Below are positions 41,708-50,031 of a stretch of 64,000 nucleotides of DNA, one piece after another. Location: assembly GCA_020639135.1 (NCBI GenBank), contig JACKHE010000001.1, forward strand, positions 372,001 through 436,000, in the 5' to 3' direction. Origin of the DNA: Phycisphaeraceae bacterium. GTDB taxonomy: Bacteria; Planctomycetota; Phycisphaerae; Phycisphaerales; UBA1924. Position numbers and translations under genes: made by a program. Under the pieces are notes generated by a model. The model searched no databases and was not told the origin of the DNA. It was given only the letters and a program-made list of their open reading frames with translations. Position 1 is the first letter of the stretch; every line of letters starts with the position of its first letter.

Positions 41708-42694
41708 ATGACCAACCCCGGACGACATCCCACCCACGCCCGGGATGAGCGCAGCGATTCCCGGGATCGTCGCCCGCGCCCCGCGCGCCCCTGGCGACGA
41801 CCGACGCTCCTCCTCCGGCGCTATTTCCGCGCCAACACCCCCCGAACCATCGCCACAGGCGCCCTCCGACTGCTCAGCCGCGTCTCCCTCCGCGCCGTCG
41901 TCATCAGCGTCAGCCTCCTGCTCGTCGTCTCCATCACCATCGCCGTCCTGACCGCCATCGCGCTCGCCCGCGACACCCCCCGCTGGTGGCGCCAGACCGA
42001 CTTCAACACGCCCCAGACCCGAGAGCTCGCCCGGAAGGTCGAGGTCGCCATCGTCGAGCGTGTCCACCAACCCAGGGACGAGGACAACATCTGGCGCGTC
42101 TCGATCGACGTCGAACAGGCCAACGCCTGGCTCAACGCCAAGCTCCCCGCATGGGTCGAGAGCCGCGAACTCGATTGGCCCGACAAGGTCGCGCAGGTCC
42201 AGGCCGACTTCAACAACGGGACCATCACACTCGGCGCCCGGCTCAACAAGGACGCCGCCTCACAGATCGTCGCCGCAAGCTTCCAGCTCGAAGTCCGGGA
42301 CGACGGCGCGCTCTGGATCAGGCAGCCCCGCGCCCAGGCCGGGCGCCTCGACCTCCCCCGCGGCTGGACCGTCGCGCGCCTCCGCGAGTGGCTCCCGCCC
42401 GAGCTCGAGAACTCCGAAGCCATGAACCGCGTCCTCGTCGCGCTCGCCGGCGACGGCCCGCTGTTCGAGCAGGCCAGGCTCAAGCTCGGTGACGGCCGAC
42501 TCGTCCGGATGCTGAGCATCACCTCGAGCGACAACCACCTGCTCATCGAGGCCGTCACCGAACGCAGCGCCGCGTCCGCCAGCGCGGACGAAACCGGGGA
42601 TGACGCCGATCATCACGGCCCCCACGCCGCACCGGAGCTCACCCCGCAACCGATGGTTGACGGCGCTGGAACGCCGGGCGCTCCGCCCTCGTGA
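41708..42694 (+). CDS. Single-pass membrane protein of unknown function
   Basis: A 328-residue protein with one membrane helix (about residues 62-88, AVVISVSLLLVVSITIAVLTAIAL) and an extracytoplasmic domain of alpha/beta character (VSIDVEQANAWLNAKLPAWVE; TITLGARLNKD). It ends in an acidic/Pro-rich tail. No family is recognised. Residues about 10-22 are encoded by the palindrome at 41739-41765 (ARDERSDSRD), so either this repeat was absorbed into the N-terminus or translation starts downstream of it; no good alternative ATG is seen. Its last 56 bases overlap dnaE on the other strand. It starts 12 bases after the ketosynthase stop. Confidence 0.6.
   Translation: MTNPGRHPTHARDERSDSRDRRPRPARPWRRPTLLLRRYFRANTPRTIATGALRLLSRVSLRAVVISVSLLLVVSITIAVLTAIALARDTPRWWRQTDFNTPQTRELARKVEVAIVERVHQPRDEDNIWRVSIDVEQANAWLNAKLPAWVESRELDWPDKVAQVQADFNNGTITLGARLNKDAASQIVAASFQLEVRDDGALWIRQPRAQAGRLDLPRGWTVARLREWLPPELENSEAMNRVLVALAGDGPLFEQARLKLGDGRLVRMLSITSSDNHLLIEAVTERSAASASADETGDDADHHGPHAAPELTPQPMVDGAGTPGAPPS
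41739..41765 (+). repeat. REP-like palindrome, copy 9
   Basis: CCCGGGAT, GAGCGCAGCG, ATTCCCGGG, preceded by CACG. It lies just after the ketosynthase and inside the annotated 5' end of the next ORF. Confidence 0.85.
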
Positions 42695-45600
42695 GCCTCG
42701 GCGCCCCCCCGACGATCCGCACACAACCAGGCGACAGCGCCCCCTCGATCGATCGGATCATCGAAGGCGTCGGGCACACACGCGAGGACGTCTCCAGCGT
42801 CACCACGCGCCCGCCAGTGCGGATCAGCAGCCGCATCGGAGCCGGCTCCACGCCGTCGATCCCGCCGCCGCCCTGCGAGCGCAGCACACCCGAGAGCATC
42901 TCCAGCGCCGCCGGCGCGTGCCCATTGTGCTCGCCCACGTCGACCGTGACCTCCACCCGCCCGGCCATCACGCTCGGCGCCTCCTCGATGGGGACCACGC
43001 GGTCAACCACCAGCTGCGCCTCGCCGCGCTTGTGATCCACCTTCCCGATGAGGAACACGATCGAATCCGACCGCACACGCTCGCCGCAATCCCGGAACAC
43101 GTCGGAAAACAGCACCGCCTCCGCCGTCCCGTGCAGGTCCTCCACCGTCACGATCGCCATGCGCGAGCCCGCCTGCCGTCCGTTGCGGATCACGATCGGC
43201 CGCACCGACTGCACCAGCGCCCCGATCGCCACCACCTCGTCCTGCCGCATGGCCTTGAAGGTCTTGGTCGTCGCCGTCGCGAACGCGCCGATCACGCCCC
43301 GGCACTCATCGAGCGGGTGGCTCGACACGTAGAACCCCAGCGCCTCCTTCTCGTGCGCCAGGGTCTCCTTCTCCGACCACGCCGCCTCCCGCACCAGCGG
43401 TGGCGCCGGGGCCTCCTCGACAACCGATTCCGCCTCGCCCCCGCCGAACAGCGAAGACTGCCCCGCCGCCCGGTCCCGCGCGATCGATGCGCCCGCCGAA
43501 ACCGCGTTGTCGATCGTCGCGCACATCGACGAACGCGCCCCGCGCCCGTGCACCGAGTCGAACGCCCCGCACTTGATCAGCGCCTCGATCGCCGCCTTGT
43601 TCACCACGCCCGGCGGAGCCTGCTCGCAGAACCCGTGCAACGACGTGAACGCCCCGCCCGCTCGCCGAGCCTCGACAATCGCGTCGATCGCGCGCACGCC
43701 GACGCCCTTGATCGCGGCGAGCCCGAACCGCACGTGCCCGTGCAGGTTGTCCCGCGGCTCACCCTCATCAAAGACCACGCTGAACGCCGACTCCGACAGG
43801 TTCACGTCCGGCGGCCGGACCTCCACGCCGACCCTCCCGTCGGGGAACTCCGTCCTCCGGCAGTCGTCCAGGTACGGGATCCAGTCCGCCACCTTCTGCG
43901 CCTGCGACTCGTACGTCAGGAACGCCGCCATGTACTGGTTCGGGAAGTACCGCTTCAGGAACGCCGTCTGGTACGCAACGATCGCGTACCCCGTCGAGTG
44001 GCTCTTGTTGAAGCCGTACCCCGCGAACTTCAGGATCAGGTCGAAGAGCTCCTCGGCGCGAGCCTTCGCCAACCCCTTCTGCGCAGCGTTCTCGACGAAC
44101 AGCGGGCGGTTCGCGTCGATGACCTCCTTCTTCTTCTTGCTGATCGCCTTAATGAGCGTGTACGCCTGCCGCAGCGGGATGTCGCCCAGCTCGTGGACGA
44201 TCTGCATCACCTGCTCCTGGTACACCATCACCCCGTATGTCTCCTCCGTGAACCGATCGACGATCTCGTGGACCATCGGGACCTGCTTCACCCCGTGCTT
44301 GCGCTCGTTGTAGTCCGGGATCAGATCCATCGGCCCGGGACGGAACAGCGCGTTGGCCGCGATCAGGTCCTCCAGCCGGTCCGGGCGCATCTCCGTCAGC
44401 AGCCGCCGCATCCCGCCGGATTCGAACTGGAACACACCCGTCGTGTCCCCGTTGCGGAAGAGCTCGAATACCTTCGGGTCATCAAACGTCAGCCGATCCA
44501 GGTCCAGCGGATCGCCCTCGCGCGCCCCGTCCCAACCGACGGCGCTCCGGATCGCGTCCTCGCTCAGCCCCTCGCGGATCATCGCCTTGGCGCGCTCGAT
44601 CACGCTAAGCGTCCGCAACCCCAGGAAGTCCATCTTCAGCAGGCCGACCTTCTCGCACGTCGGGCCGTCCCACTGCGTGACCACGTCCTCCGAGTTCGGC
44701 GCCTTGTACAGCGGCACGATCTCCTCGAGCGGACGAGTCGCGACGATGACGCCCGCCGCGTGCACCGAACTGTGCCGCGCCTGCCCCTCGAGCGTGCGCG
44801 CGTTGTCGATCAGCCGGTGGACAGTCGGGTCGTCGTTGTAGAGTGCGCGCAGGTCGGGCTCCGCCTCCAGCGCCTCGTCGAGCGTGATGTTCAGCGTCTC
44901 CGGGATCAGCTTCGCGAGCCGGTCCACGTCCCCCAGCGGCACGTCCAGCACGCGCCCGACGTCCCGGATCGCCGCCCGCGCCTTCATCGTCCCGAACGTG
45001 ATGATCTGAGCCACGTGCCCGTACTTCTCGCGCACGAAGTTGATCACCGCCGCCCTGCCGTCCTGGCACAGGTCGATATCGATATCCGGGTACTCGCTCC
45101 GGTCCGGGTCCGTGAACCGCTCGAACAGCAGCCCGTAACGCACCGGGCACGCGTTGGACAGCCCCAGCGTGTACCCCACCATCGTCCCCACGCCCGAACC
45201 GCGCGCCAGCGAGGGGATCCCCTGCTGACGGCCCCAGTTCACGAAGTCCCACACGATCAGGAAGTACGCGCTGATCTTCTTGTCGCTGAGGATCTCCAGC
45301 TCCCGGTCCAGCCGCGCCCGGATCGCGCCGACCCGTTCCCGCTCCGCCCCGTCCCTCGGCGCCGGCGCATCGGGCGCCAGCGCCGGCCCGTACCGCCAGA
45401 TCAGCCCCGCCTCGCACAACTCGCGCAGCGCCGCGTCGCACTCCGCCGAGAGTTCCTCCGCCGACGCGTCGTCCCGCGTCGCGTCGAACGGCTCGAGCGT
45501 GAACGCCCCGCAGAACGACTTGAACCACGCGGTCAGGTCCCCGCGCCCCGTGTACAACCGCGGCTTGTCCGGCCGCACCACGCGCACCACCGGCGCGTGG

Positions 45601-46523
45601 TTCCCGAACTCCAGCTCCACATTGCACCGCTGCGCGATCTTCACCGTGTTGTCGCACGCCTCGGGGAGATCGGCGAACTCCTCGCGCATCTCCGCCGGGC
45701 TCTTGACGTACAGCTGCTCCGGGTACCGCAGCCGCTGCTCGTCCGTCTTCAGGCGCCCCGTCGAGATGCAAACCAGCGTGTCGTGCGCGTCGTGGTCCTC
45801 AGCCAGGAGAAAGTGCGCATCGTTCGTTGCCACGACCGGCGCCCCGAACTCCTCCGCCAGCCGCAGCAGGTGCGGGTTGATCGCATTCTGTTCCGGGATG
45901 TGCCGCTGCAGCTCCACGTAAAACCGCGGCCCCCTCGGCCCAGGCTTGAACACCGACAGGTGCCATTCCATCACCTCCCGGGCGTTGTCGAAGTGCGCCT
46001 CGTCCCCCGTCTTCTCGTACTCGACCAGGTGGAACGCCAGCTCCGAACCCAGGTGCCCGTTGATCGCGATCAGCCCCTCGCCGTGCGCCTCCAGGCACTG
46101 CCGGTCCATCCGTGGCTTGTAGTAGAACCCGTCGAGGTACGCCGTCGAGGCGAGCCGCATCAGGTTCGCCCAGCCCTCGTTGTTCTCCGCCAGCAGCACC
46201 AGGTGATGCCCGCCGTCCCGGACGCCCGTCCGCGTCTTGTCACGACGGTCCCCGGGCGCCACGTACGCCTCGCACCCCAGGATCGGCTTGATCCCCTCCT
46301 TCCTGGCGCGCCAGTAGAACTGCAGGGCGCCGAAGAGGTTCCCGTGGTCGGTGATCGCCACCGCCGGCATGCCCAGCGCCTTAACCCGCTTGATCAGCTT
46401 GTCGATCCGGTTCCCGCCGTCGAGCAGCGAGTACTCCGTGTGCAGGTGCAGGTGGATGAACTGCTCGGAATCCGGGATCACACCCTCCCCCGACCCCTTC
46501 CCCGCACCGCGTTTGCCCGCCAT
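42639..46523 (-). CDS. dnaE: DNA polymerase III alpha subunit
   Basis: Replicative DNA polymerase catalytic subunit, 1294 residues. In order: PHP domain (FIHLHLHTEYSLLDG; AITDHGNLFGA; ANTD-like VATNDAHFL), polymerase with the catalytic Asp pair in PDIDIDLCQDGR and the fingers (DFLGLRTLSVIERA), the helix-hairpin-helix region (AAIKGVGVRAIDAIVEARR), and an OB fold with GALVQSVRPIVIRNGR. The PHP domain retains the metal ligand pattern. The ATG at 46523 follows a short basic leader. Its 3' end overlaps the convergent membrane protein gene by 56 bases. Confidence 0.96.
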   Translation of the reverse strand: MAGKRGAGKGSGEGVIPDSEQFIHLHLHTEYSLLDGGNRIDKLIKRVKALGMPAVAITDHGNLFGALQFYWRARKEGIKPILGCEAYVAPGDRRDKTRTGVRDGGHHLVLLAENNEGWANLMRLASTAYLDGFYYKPRMDRQCLEAHGEGLIAINGHLGSELAFHLVEYEKTGDEAHFDNAREVMEWHLSVFKPGPRGPRFYVELQRHIPEQNAINPHLLRLAEEFGAPVVATNDAHFLLAEDHDAHDTLVCISTGRLKTDEQRLRYPEQLYVKSPAEMREEFADLPEACDNTVKIAQRCNVELEFGNHAPVVRVVRPDKPRLYTGRGDLTAWFKSFCGAFTLEPFDATRDDASAEELSAECDAALRELCEAGLIWRYGPALAPDAPAPRDGAERERVGAIRARLDRELEILSDKKISAYFLIVWDFVNWGRQQGIPSLARGSGVGTMVGYTLGLSNACPVRYGLLFERFTDPDRSEYPDIDIDLCQDGRAAVINFVREKYGHVAQIITFGTMKARAAIRDVGRVLDVPLGDVDRLAKLIPETLNITLDEALEAEPDLRALYNDDPTVHRLIDNARTLEGQARHSSVHAAGVIVATRPLEEIVPLYKAPNSEDVVTQWDGPTCEKVGLLKMDFLGLRTLSVIERAKAMIREGLSEDAIRSAVGWDGAREGDPLDLDRLTFDDPKVFELFRNGDTTGVFQFESGGMRRLLTEMRPDRLEDLIAANALFRPGPMDLIPDYNERKHGVKQVPMVHEIVDRFTEETYGVMVYQEQVMQIVHELGDIPLRQAYTLIKAISKKKKEVIDANRPLFVENAAQKGLAKARAEELFDLILKFAGYGFNKSHSTGYAIVAYQTAFLKRYFPNQYMAAFLTYESQAQKVADWIPYLDDCRRTEFPDGRVGVEVRPPDVNLSESAFSVVFDEGEPRDNLHGHVRFGLAAIKGVGVRAIDAIVEARRAGGAFTSLHGFCEQAPPGVVNKAAIEALIKCGAFDSVHGRGARSSMCATIDNAVSAGASIARDRAAGQSSLFGGGEAESVVEEAPAPPLVREAAWSEKETLAHEKEALGFYVSSHPLDECRGVIGAFATATTKTFKAMRQDEVVAIGALVQSVRPIVIRNGRQAGSRMAIVTVEDLHGTAEAVLFSDVFRDCGERVRSDSIVFLIGKVDHKRGEAQLVVDRVVPIEEAPSVMAGRVEVTVDVGEHNGHAPAALEMLSGVLRSQGGGGIDGVEPAPMRLLIRTGGRVVTLETSSRVCPTPSMIRSIEGALSPGCVRIVGGAPRLTRAERPAFQRRQPSVAG

Positions 46524-46685
46524 CGCGCTCCCTCGCTCAAGGTCGTCCGGATCTCTCCCGCTGACCGATCATACCGCGCACAGGCCGCCCCCCATCCGCC
46601 CGACACCTACTCCACAACCCCCGTTTCCACGCCGAAAATCGGCCACCTGAAACCAGCGCAACCCCGATCCCTACAATCCCGTGAC

Positions 46686-46943
46686 ATGACCACCACCCAC
46701 CGGATGTCCACGACCAACCCCATCGCGCAGCTCCTGGCCGCGATCCTCGTCGTCGTCGTCCTCGTCACGTTCTTCGTTCTACTGCTGCCCGTGGCGCTCG
46801 CGCTCGTCGGCGTCCTCGCCCTGCTCGTCATCGGAGCCCAGATCAAGATCGCCATCGACCGCAAGCTCACCGCCCGACGGGACAAGCACGTCCCACGCCG
46901 TGACCGCGAGGGCCGGCGGAACGTCCGCGTCATCAACCGCTGA
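46686..46943 (+). CDS. Small membrane protein
   Basis: An 85-residue protein with two closely spaced hydrophobic segments forming a hairpin (LLAAILVVVVLVTFFVLLLPVALALVGVLALLVIGAQI) and a basic C-terminal tail (RRDKHVPRRDREGRRN). No family is recognised. The long upstream frame is antisense to dnaE and not coding. The ATG at 46686 or the Met at 46704 are both possible. It faces dnaE divergently with a 162-base gap. Confidence 0.55.
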   Translation: MTTTHRMSTTNPIAQLLAAILVVVVLVTFFVLLLPVALALVGVLALLVIGAQIKIAIDRKLTARRDKHVPRRDREGRRNVRVINR

Positions 46944-46961
46944 TTCAAGATCCCCCGTGCC

Positions 46962-46986
46962 ACGACCTGGCTCCGCTAGGTCGTGC
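46962..46986 (+). repeat. Palindromic hairpin of the GACC type, second copy
   Basis: CACGACCTGGC, loop TCC, GCTAGGTCGTG, with one mismatch, and flanked by the same CCGTGC as the copy at 7141. Read on the minus strand, the core is AGCGGAGC. The TAG stop codon of the aminotransferase gene falls inside it. Confidence 0.65.
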
Positions 46987-47890
46987 TCCCCGACTCCTCT
47001 TCCGTCGCCGCCAGCCAGTGCGCCCGGGCGTCCCTCGTCATCGGACCAGGCTCGCCGCTATCGACCCGCTCCGCCTCCACCCGGACCACGGGCAGCACCC
47101 CCCACCCCGAGTTCGTCAGGAATACCTCGTCCGCGTCCAGCAGGTCCCCCACGCCGCACATCCGCCGCGTCACCGGGATCCCGCGCGAAGCCGCCCATTC
47201 GAGCACGACCGACCTGGTGATCCCTGGAATCACCGGGCTCGGCAGCTGCGCGCCGACCGATTCCTCCTCGCCCCGCGCGATCGGCGTCACCAGCGACCCG
47301 CCCCGGACCAGGAACACGTTGCTCACGCACCCCCCCGCGACGTGGTTGCTCACCTGCAGCGTGATCGCCTCCGCAGCCTGCTTGCCCGCCGCGACCTGCA
47401 GCTCCCGCAGACGGGGCCAGTACCGCAGCGTCTTGTGCCCCTCGAAGGGGTCGAGCGGGTTCACCCGCCAGTCCGCGATCACCACGCTCACCCCGCGCTC
47501 GAACATCGCCGCGGGGTACGCCGTCGCCTCGCGCACATCGATGAGCACCGTCGGGTCCGTCGCCCCGCTCCCCGAGCGATCCGTCAGCAGGTTCAGGTCG
47601 CCCCCCGTCACCGTCGCACGCACGCGCGCTCGCCCCAGCCCAGCGCGCCGCACGCACGCCGTGACCGCCTCGCCCAGCGCCCCCCCGCGCAGCCGCTCGC
47701 TCAGCCCCAGCGCCCGCGCCGATTCCGAGATCCGCGCCATGTGCGCCTCGAGCCGGAACACGCGCCCGTCAACCGCGAGCATCGTCTCGAACAGCCCCAC
47801 ACCGTGCTGCAGCCCCGCGTCGAACGCCGACACCCTCGCGGCGTCGCGCTCGACGAACTCCCCGTTGAGCCAGACCGCGCCGCCCGGCAT
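46976..47890 (-). CDS. Class IV PLP-dependent aminotransferase (branched-chain aminotransferase / ADC lyase-like)
   Basis: A 304-residue fold-type IV PLP enzyme, related to branched-chain aminotransferases, D-amino acid aminotransferase and aminodeoxychorismate lyase (PabC). The Schiff-base Lys is in FEGHKTLRYWPRLREL, near the GHKTL motif. The N-terminus (VWLNGEFVERDAARVSAFDAGLQHGVGLFETM) and the C-terminus (EVFLTNSGWGVLPVVRVE) fit, and IPGITRSVVLE matches the family glycine loop. The exact activity cannot be set from sequence. The ATG at 47890 overlaps the previous gene's stop by one base (TGATG). The stop codon lies inside the hairpin at 46962. Confidence 0.8.
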   Translation of the reverse strand: MPGGAVWLNGEFVERDAARVSAFDAGLQHGVGLFETMLAVDGRVFRLEAHMARISESARALGLSERLRGGALGEAVTACVRRAGLGRARVRATVTGGDLNLLTDRSGSGATDPTVLIDVREATAYPAAMFERGVSVVIADWRVNPLDPFEGHKTLRYWPRLRELQVAAGKQAAEAITLQVSNHVAGGCVSNVFLVRGGSLVTPIARGEEESVGAQLPSPVIPGITRSVVLEWAASRGIPVTRRMCGVGDLLDADEVFLTNSGWGVLPVVRVEAERVDSGEPGPMTRDARAHWLAATEEESGSTT

Positions 47891-48669
47891 CACATCCCGA
47901 CCCACACGATCAGCCACCCCAGACCCGCGATCGCCGCGAAGAGCCCGATGTGCAGCACGATCAGCGTCCCCGCCACCCGCGGCGGCTTGCGGAACGAGAG
48001 CATCACCGTCAGGAAGTACAGCGCGAACGCGAGCAGGTACACCACGATCCGCTCGCCCGGGAAGCTCCACCGGATCTCCAGCGCCATGATCGCCAGCGAC
48101 ACCGACAGACCGATCCGCGCCGCCGCCAGGTCCCCACGCCCGGCGCGCACGCCCACCCCCCACGCCGTCAGCGCGAACGCCAGCATGCCCACACCCAGAT
48201 GGATCGGCGCCCGCAGCAGCGCCCGCAGCGACTCCCGCGAGCCCGGCCCGAGCTTCTGCCAGAACGTCGCGTCCTCGGCGTAGTTCGTGTTCATGATCGC
48301 CAGCACAACCGCCGCCACCAGGGCGCCGGCGCTCATGATCACGTAGAACCGCCACCCCAGGGCGCCCTCACGCGAGAGCGCCTCGCCCTCACCCGCCGCG
48401 CCCCGGCGCCAGCTCTCGATCCGCTCACGCACCGGTTTGCCGGCCGGTTTCTTCGCGGACCTGCTCGGCTCCGGCTGCGGCTTCGGATCCGCTTCTGGCT
48501 CGGCGCCGGCATCATCCCCGCGCGAATCCGTCGATTCGGAGTCCGGCTCGGCCCGCTCATCGACATCGTACGGCTCAGCGCTATCGCCGCCGCCGCCATC
48601 CTCGGCGCCAAAGAAACGCTCGTCATCGAACCGATCGGGTTGCTCCGTCCGTTCATCCACCGTCGTCAC
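47890..48669 (-). CDS. Membrane protein with an acidic N-terminal domain
   Basis: A 259-residue protein. About 90 N-terminal residues are acidic and low complexity (DDERFFGAEDGGGGDSAEPYDVDE; PEADPKPQPEPSRSAKKPAGK). A membrane part follows with about five or six helices (VIMSAGALVAAVVLAIM; LGVGMLAFALTAWGVGV; YLLAFALYFLTVML; LHIGLFAAIAGLGWLIVW). No family is recognised. The GTG at 48669 has GAGGA before it and overlaps the upstream gene by 17 bases. It is in a minus-strand operon with the ApgM-like and aminotransferase genes. Confidence 0.7.
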   Translation of the reverse strand: MTTVDERTEQPDRFDDERFFGAEDGGGGDSAEPYDVDERAEPDSESTDSRGDDAGAEPEADPKPQPEPSRSAKKPAGKPVRERIESWRRGAAGEGEALSREGALGWRFYVIMSAGALVAAVVLAIMNTNYAEDATFWQKLGPGSRESLRALLRAPIHLGVGMLAFALTAWGVGVRAGRGDLAAARIGLSVSLAIMALEIRWSFPGERIVVYLLAFALYFLTVMLSFRKPPRVAGTLIVLHIGLFAAIAGLGWLIVWVGM

Positions 48670-49972
48670 CGCCCGTCCTCGCGATCCGTCTCGGCCGGCG
48701 CGTCTGCACGCGCAACCCTGACTTGAGGAAGTGCTCGAGGATCTCGTGCCCGGGCTCGACGCGCAGATCACTCCGCGTCGCGTCCCGCTCGATCATCCGC
48801 CGAACCGCCTGACCCTCCATCCACGTGCCGCCCATCGCCACCAGCGTCGGGAAATCCAGCGCCGAGCGATCCGCGCACGACAACTCCGCCGTCGCCGCGA
48901 TCATGATGCGGAAACCGTCCGCGCCGGTTGCATCCCGCGCGCCGCGGCCGCCGAGCCGGTCCAGCCGATCCAGCCGCCGCAGCGCCGGGCCGACCACCAG
49001 CGAATCGATCGCCTCGATCGCGCGCACCTTCGCCTGCGCATCGCCCAGGACCGAAACCTCCGCGCAGGTGCGGTCGTGCGCGATCACCAGGTCGTACCGG
49101 TCCAGCCCGCCGGCCGCCGCCTCGCCCAGGCTCGAAAGCTCCTCCTCGCCCAGCGCCCCGCCCGTCGGCGCCGGGATCCGATCCAGACCGATCAGCCGGC
49201 CCGCGCCGACCGCGTGATCCGCAGCGCCCGCGATGGCGCCTCGCAGCGCGAATCGCTCCGCGAACCCGTGGCCCGCGACCAGCGCCCCCCCGCCGCCCCA
49301 GATCCACGCCGCGTCCGCCGTCATCGCGCCAACCGAACGAAGCGACGCGTTCACCGGATGACCCGACAGCGCTCCAGCGCCGATCTCGATCAGCCTCGCG
49401 ATCGGCGCCGACCACGGATCATCACCCACACCGTCGAGCCAGTGCGCGCCGATCAGGTCGATCGGCAGCGACGTCATCGGCGTCTCCTGCCCGTCGTCCG
49501 CGCCGCGCTCAACAAGCACGCACCCCGTCGCGTCGATCGCCGTCGCGGTGAACCGCCCCGCCAGTTCCGGCGCCTGCTCGCGCCACGCCGCGACCACGCC
49601 GGCGACCAGCGACCTCGCCGCGGCGATATCCAGATTGTCCAGACCCGGCGCCGCGACCACGCCGCCCGGCGCCGGCAGCAACGTCAGCCGCCACACCCGA
49701 TCGCCGGGCTCCACGCGCACACCGCGCGCCAGCGCCGCCAACGGCCCCGCCGATGGATCAACGACGCCCGGATCACAGCCCAGCAGCGACAGCGTCGCCG
49801 ATGCCGACGTCGGACGCATCCCCGATGGCGACGCCGCGCAGAGCCCGACACGCCCGGACTGCGCAATCACATCGATGTTCGGGGTGTTCGCCGCCTCCAG
49901 CGGCGTCAGCCCGCCCAGCGCGTCGATCGACTCGTCAACCGCCCCCTCGAGGATGACCATCGCGTACTGCAT
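48653..49972 (-). CDS. ApgM-like protein lacking its metal ligands
   Basis: A 439-residue homologue of the archaeal-type 2,3-bisphosphoglycerate-independent phosphoglycerate mutase (ApgM, alkaline phosphatase superfamily). The match is clear at LGGLTPLEAANTPNIDVIAQSGRVGL. Key residues differ from the active family: the N-terminal metal motif (LDGxGD) reads VILEGAVD, the Ser region (AGSDTAH) reads PTSASAT, the late H-x-T-D-x-G-H motif reads AHDRTCAEVSVLGD, and the GDH motif is replaced by AATAELS. It is therefore probably a catalytically inactive relative with a regulatory or ligand-binding role. No active mutase gene is next to it. Confidence 0.8.
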   Translation of the reverse strand: MQYAMVILEGAVDESIDALGGLTPLEAANTPNIDVIAQSGRVGLCAASPSGMRPTSASATLSLLGCDPGVVDPSAGPLAALARGVRVEPGDRVWRLTLLPAPGGVVAAPGLDNLDIAAARSLVAGVVAAWREQAPELAGRFTATAIDATGCVLVERGADDGQETPMTSLPIDLIGAHWLDGVGDDPWSAPIARLIEIGAGALSGHPVNASLRSVGAMTADAAWIWGGGGALVAGHGFAERFALRGAIAGAADHAVGAGRLIGLDRIPAPTGGALGEEELSSLGEAAAGGLDRYDLVIAHDRTCAEVSVLGDAQAKVRAIEAIDSLVVGPALRRLDRLDRLGGRGARDATGADGFRIMIAATAELSCADRSALDFPTLVAMGGTWMEGQAVRRMIERDATRSDLRVEPGHEILEHFLKSGLRVQTRRPRRIARTGGDDGG

Positions 49973-50031
49973 CCGCAGAGGATACCGCGCCGCGACGCCG
50001 AACCGCTCCGTGGCTCAGCCGGGACCCCGGC

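Noticed and set aside
42600..46685. 1362 codons of plus-strand frame upstream of the small membrane gene.
   Set aside because: Antisense to dnaE; only the part from 46686 has plausible coding features.
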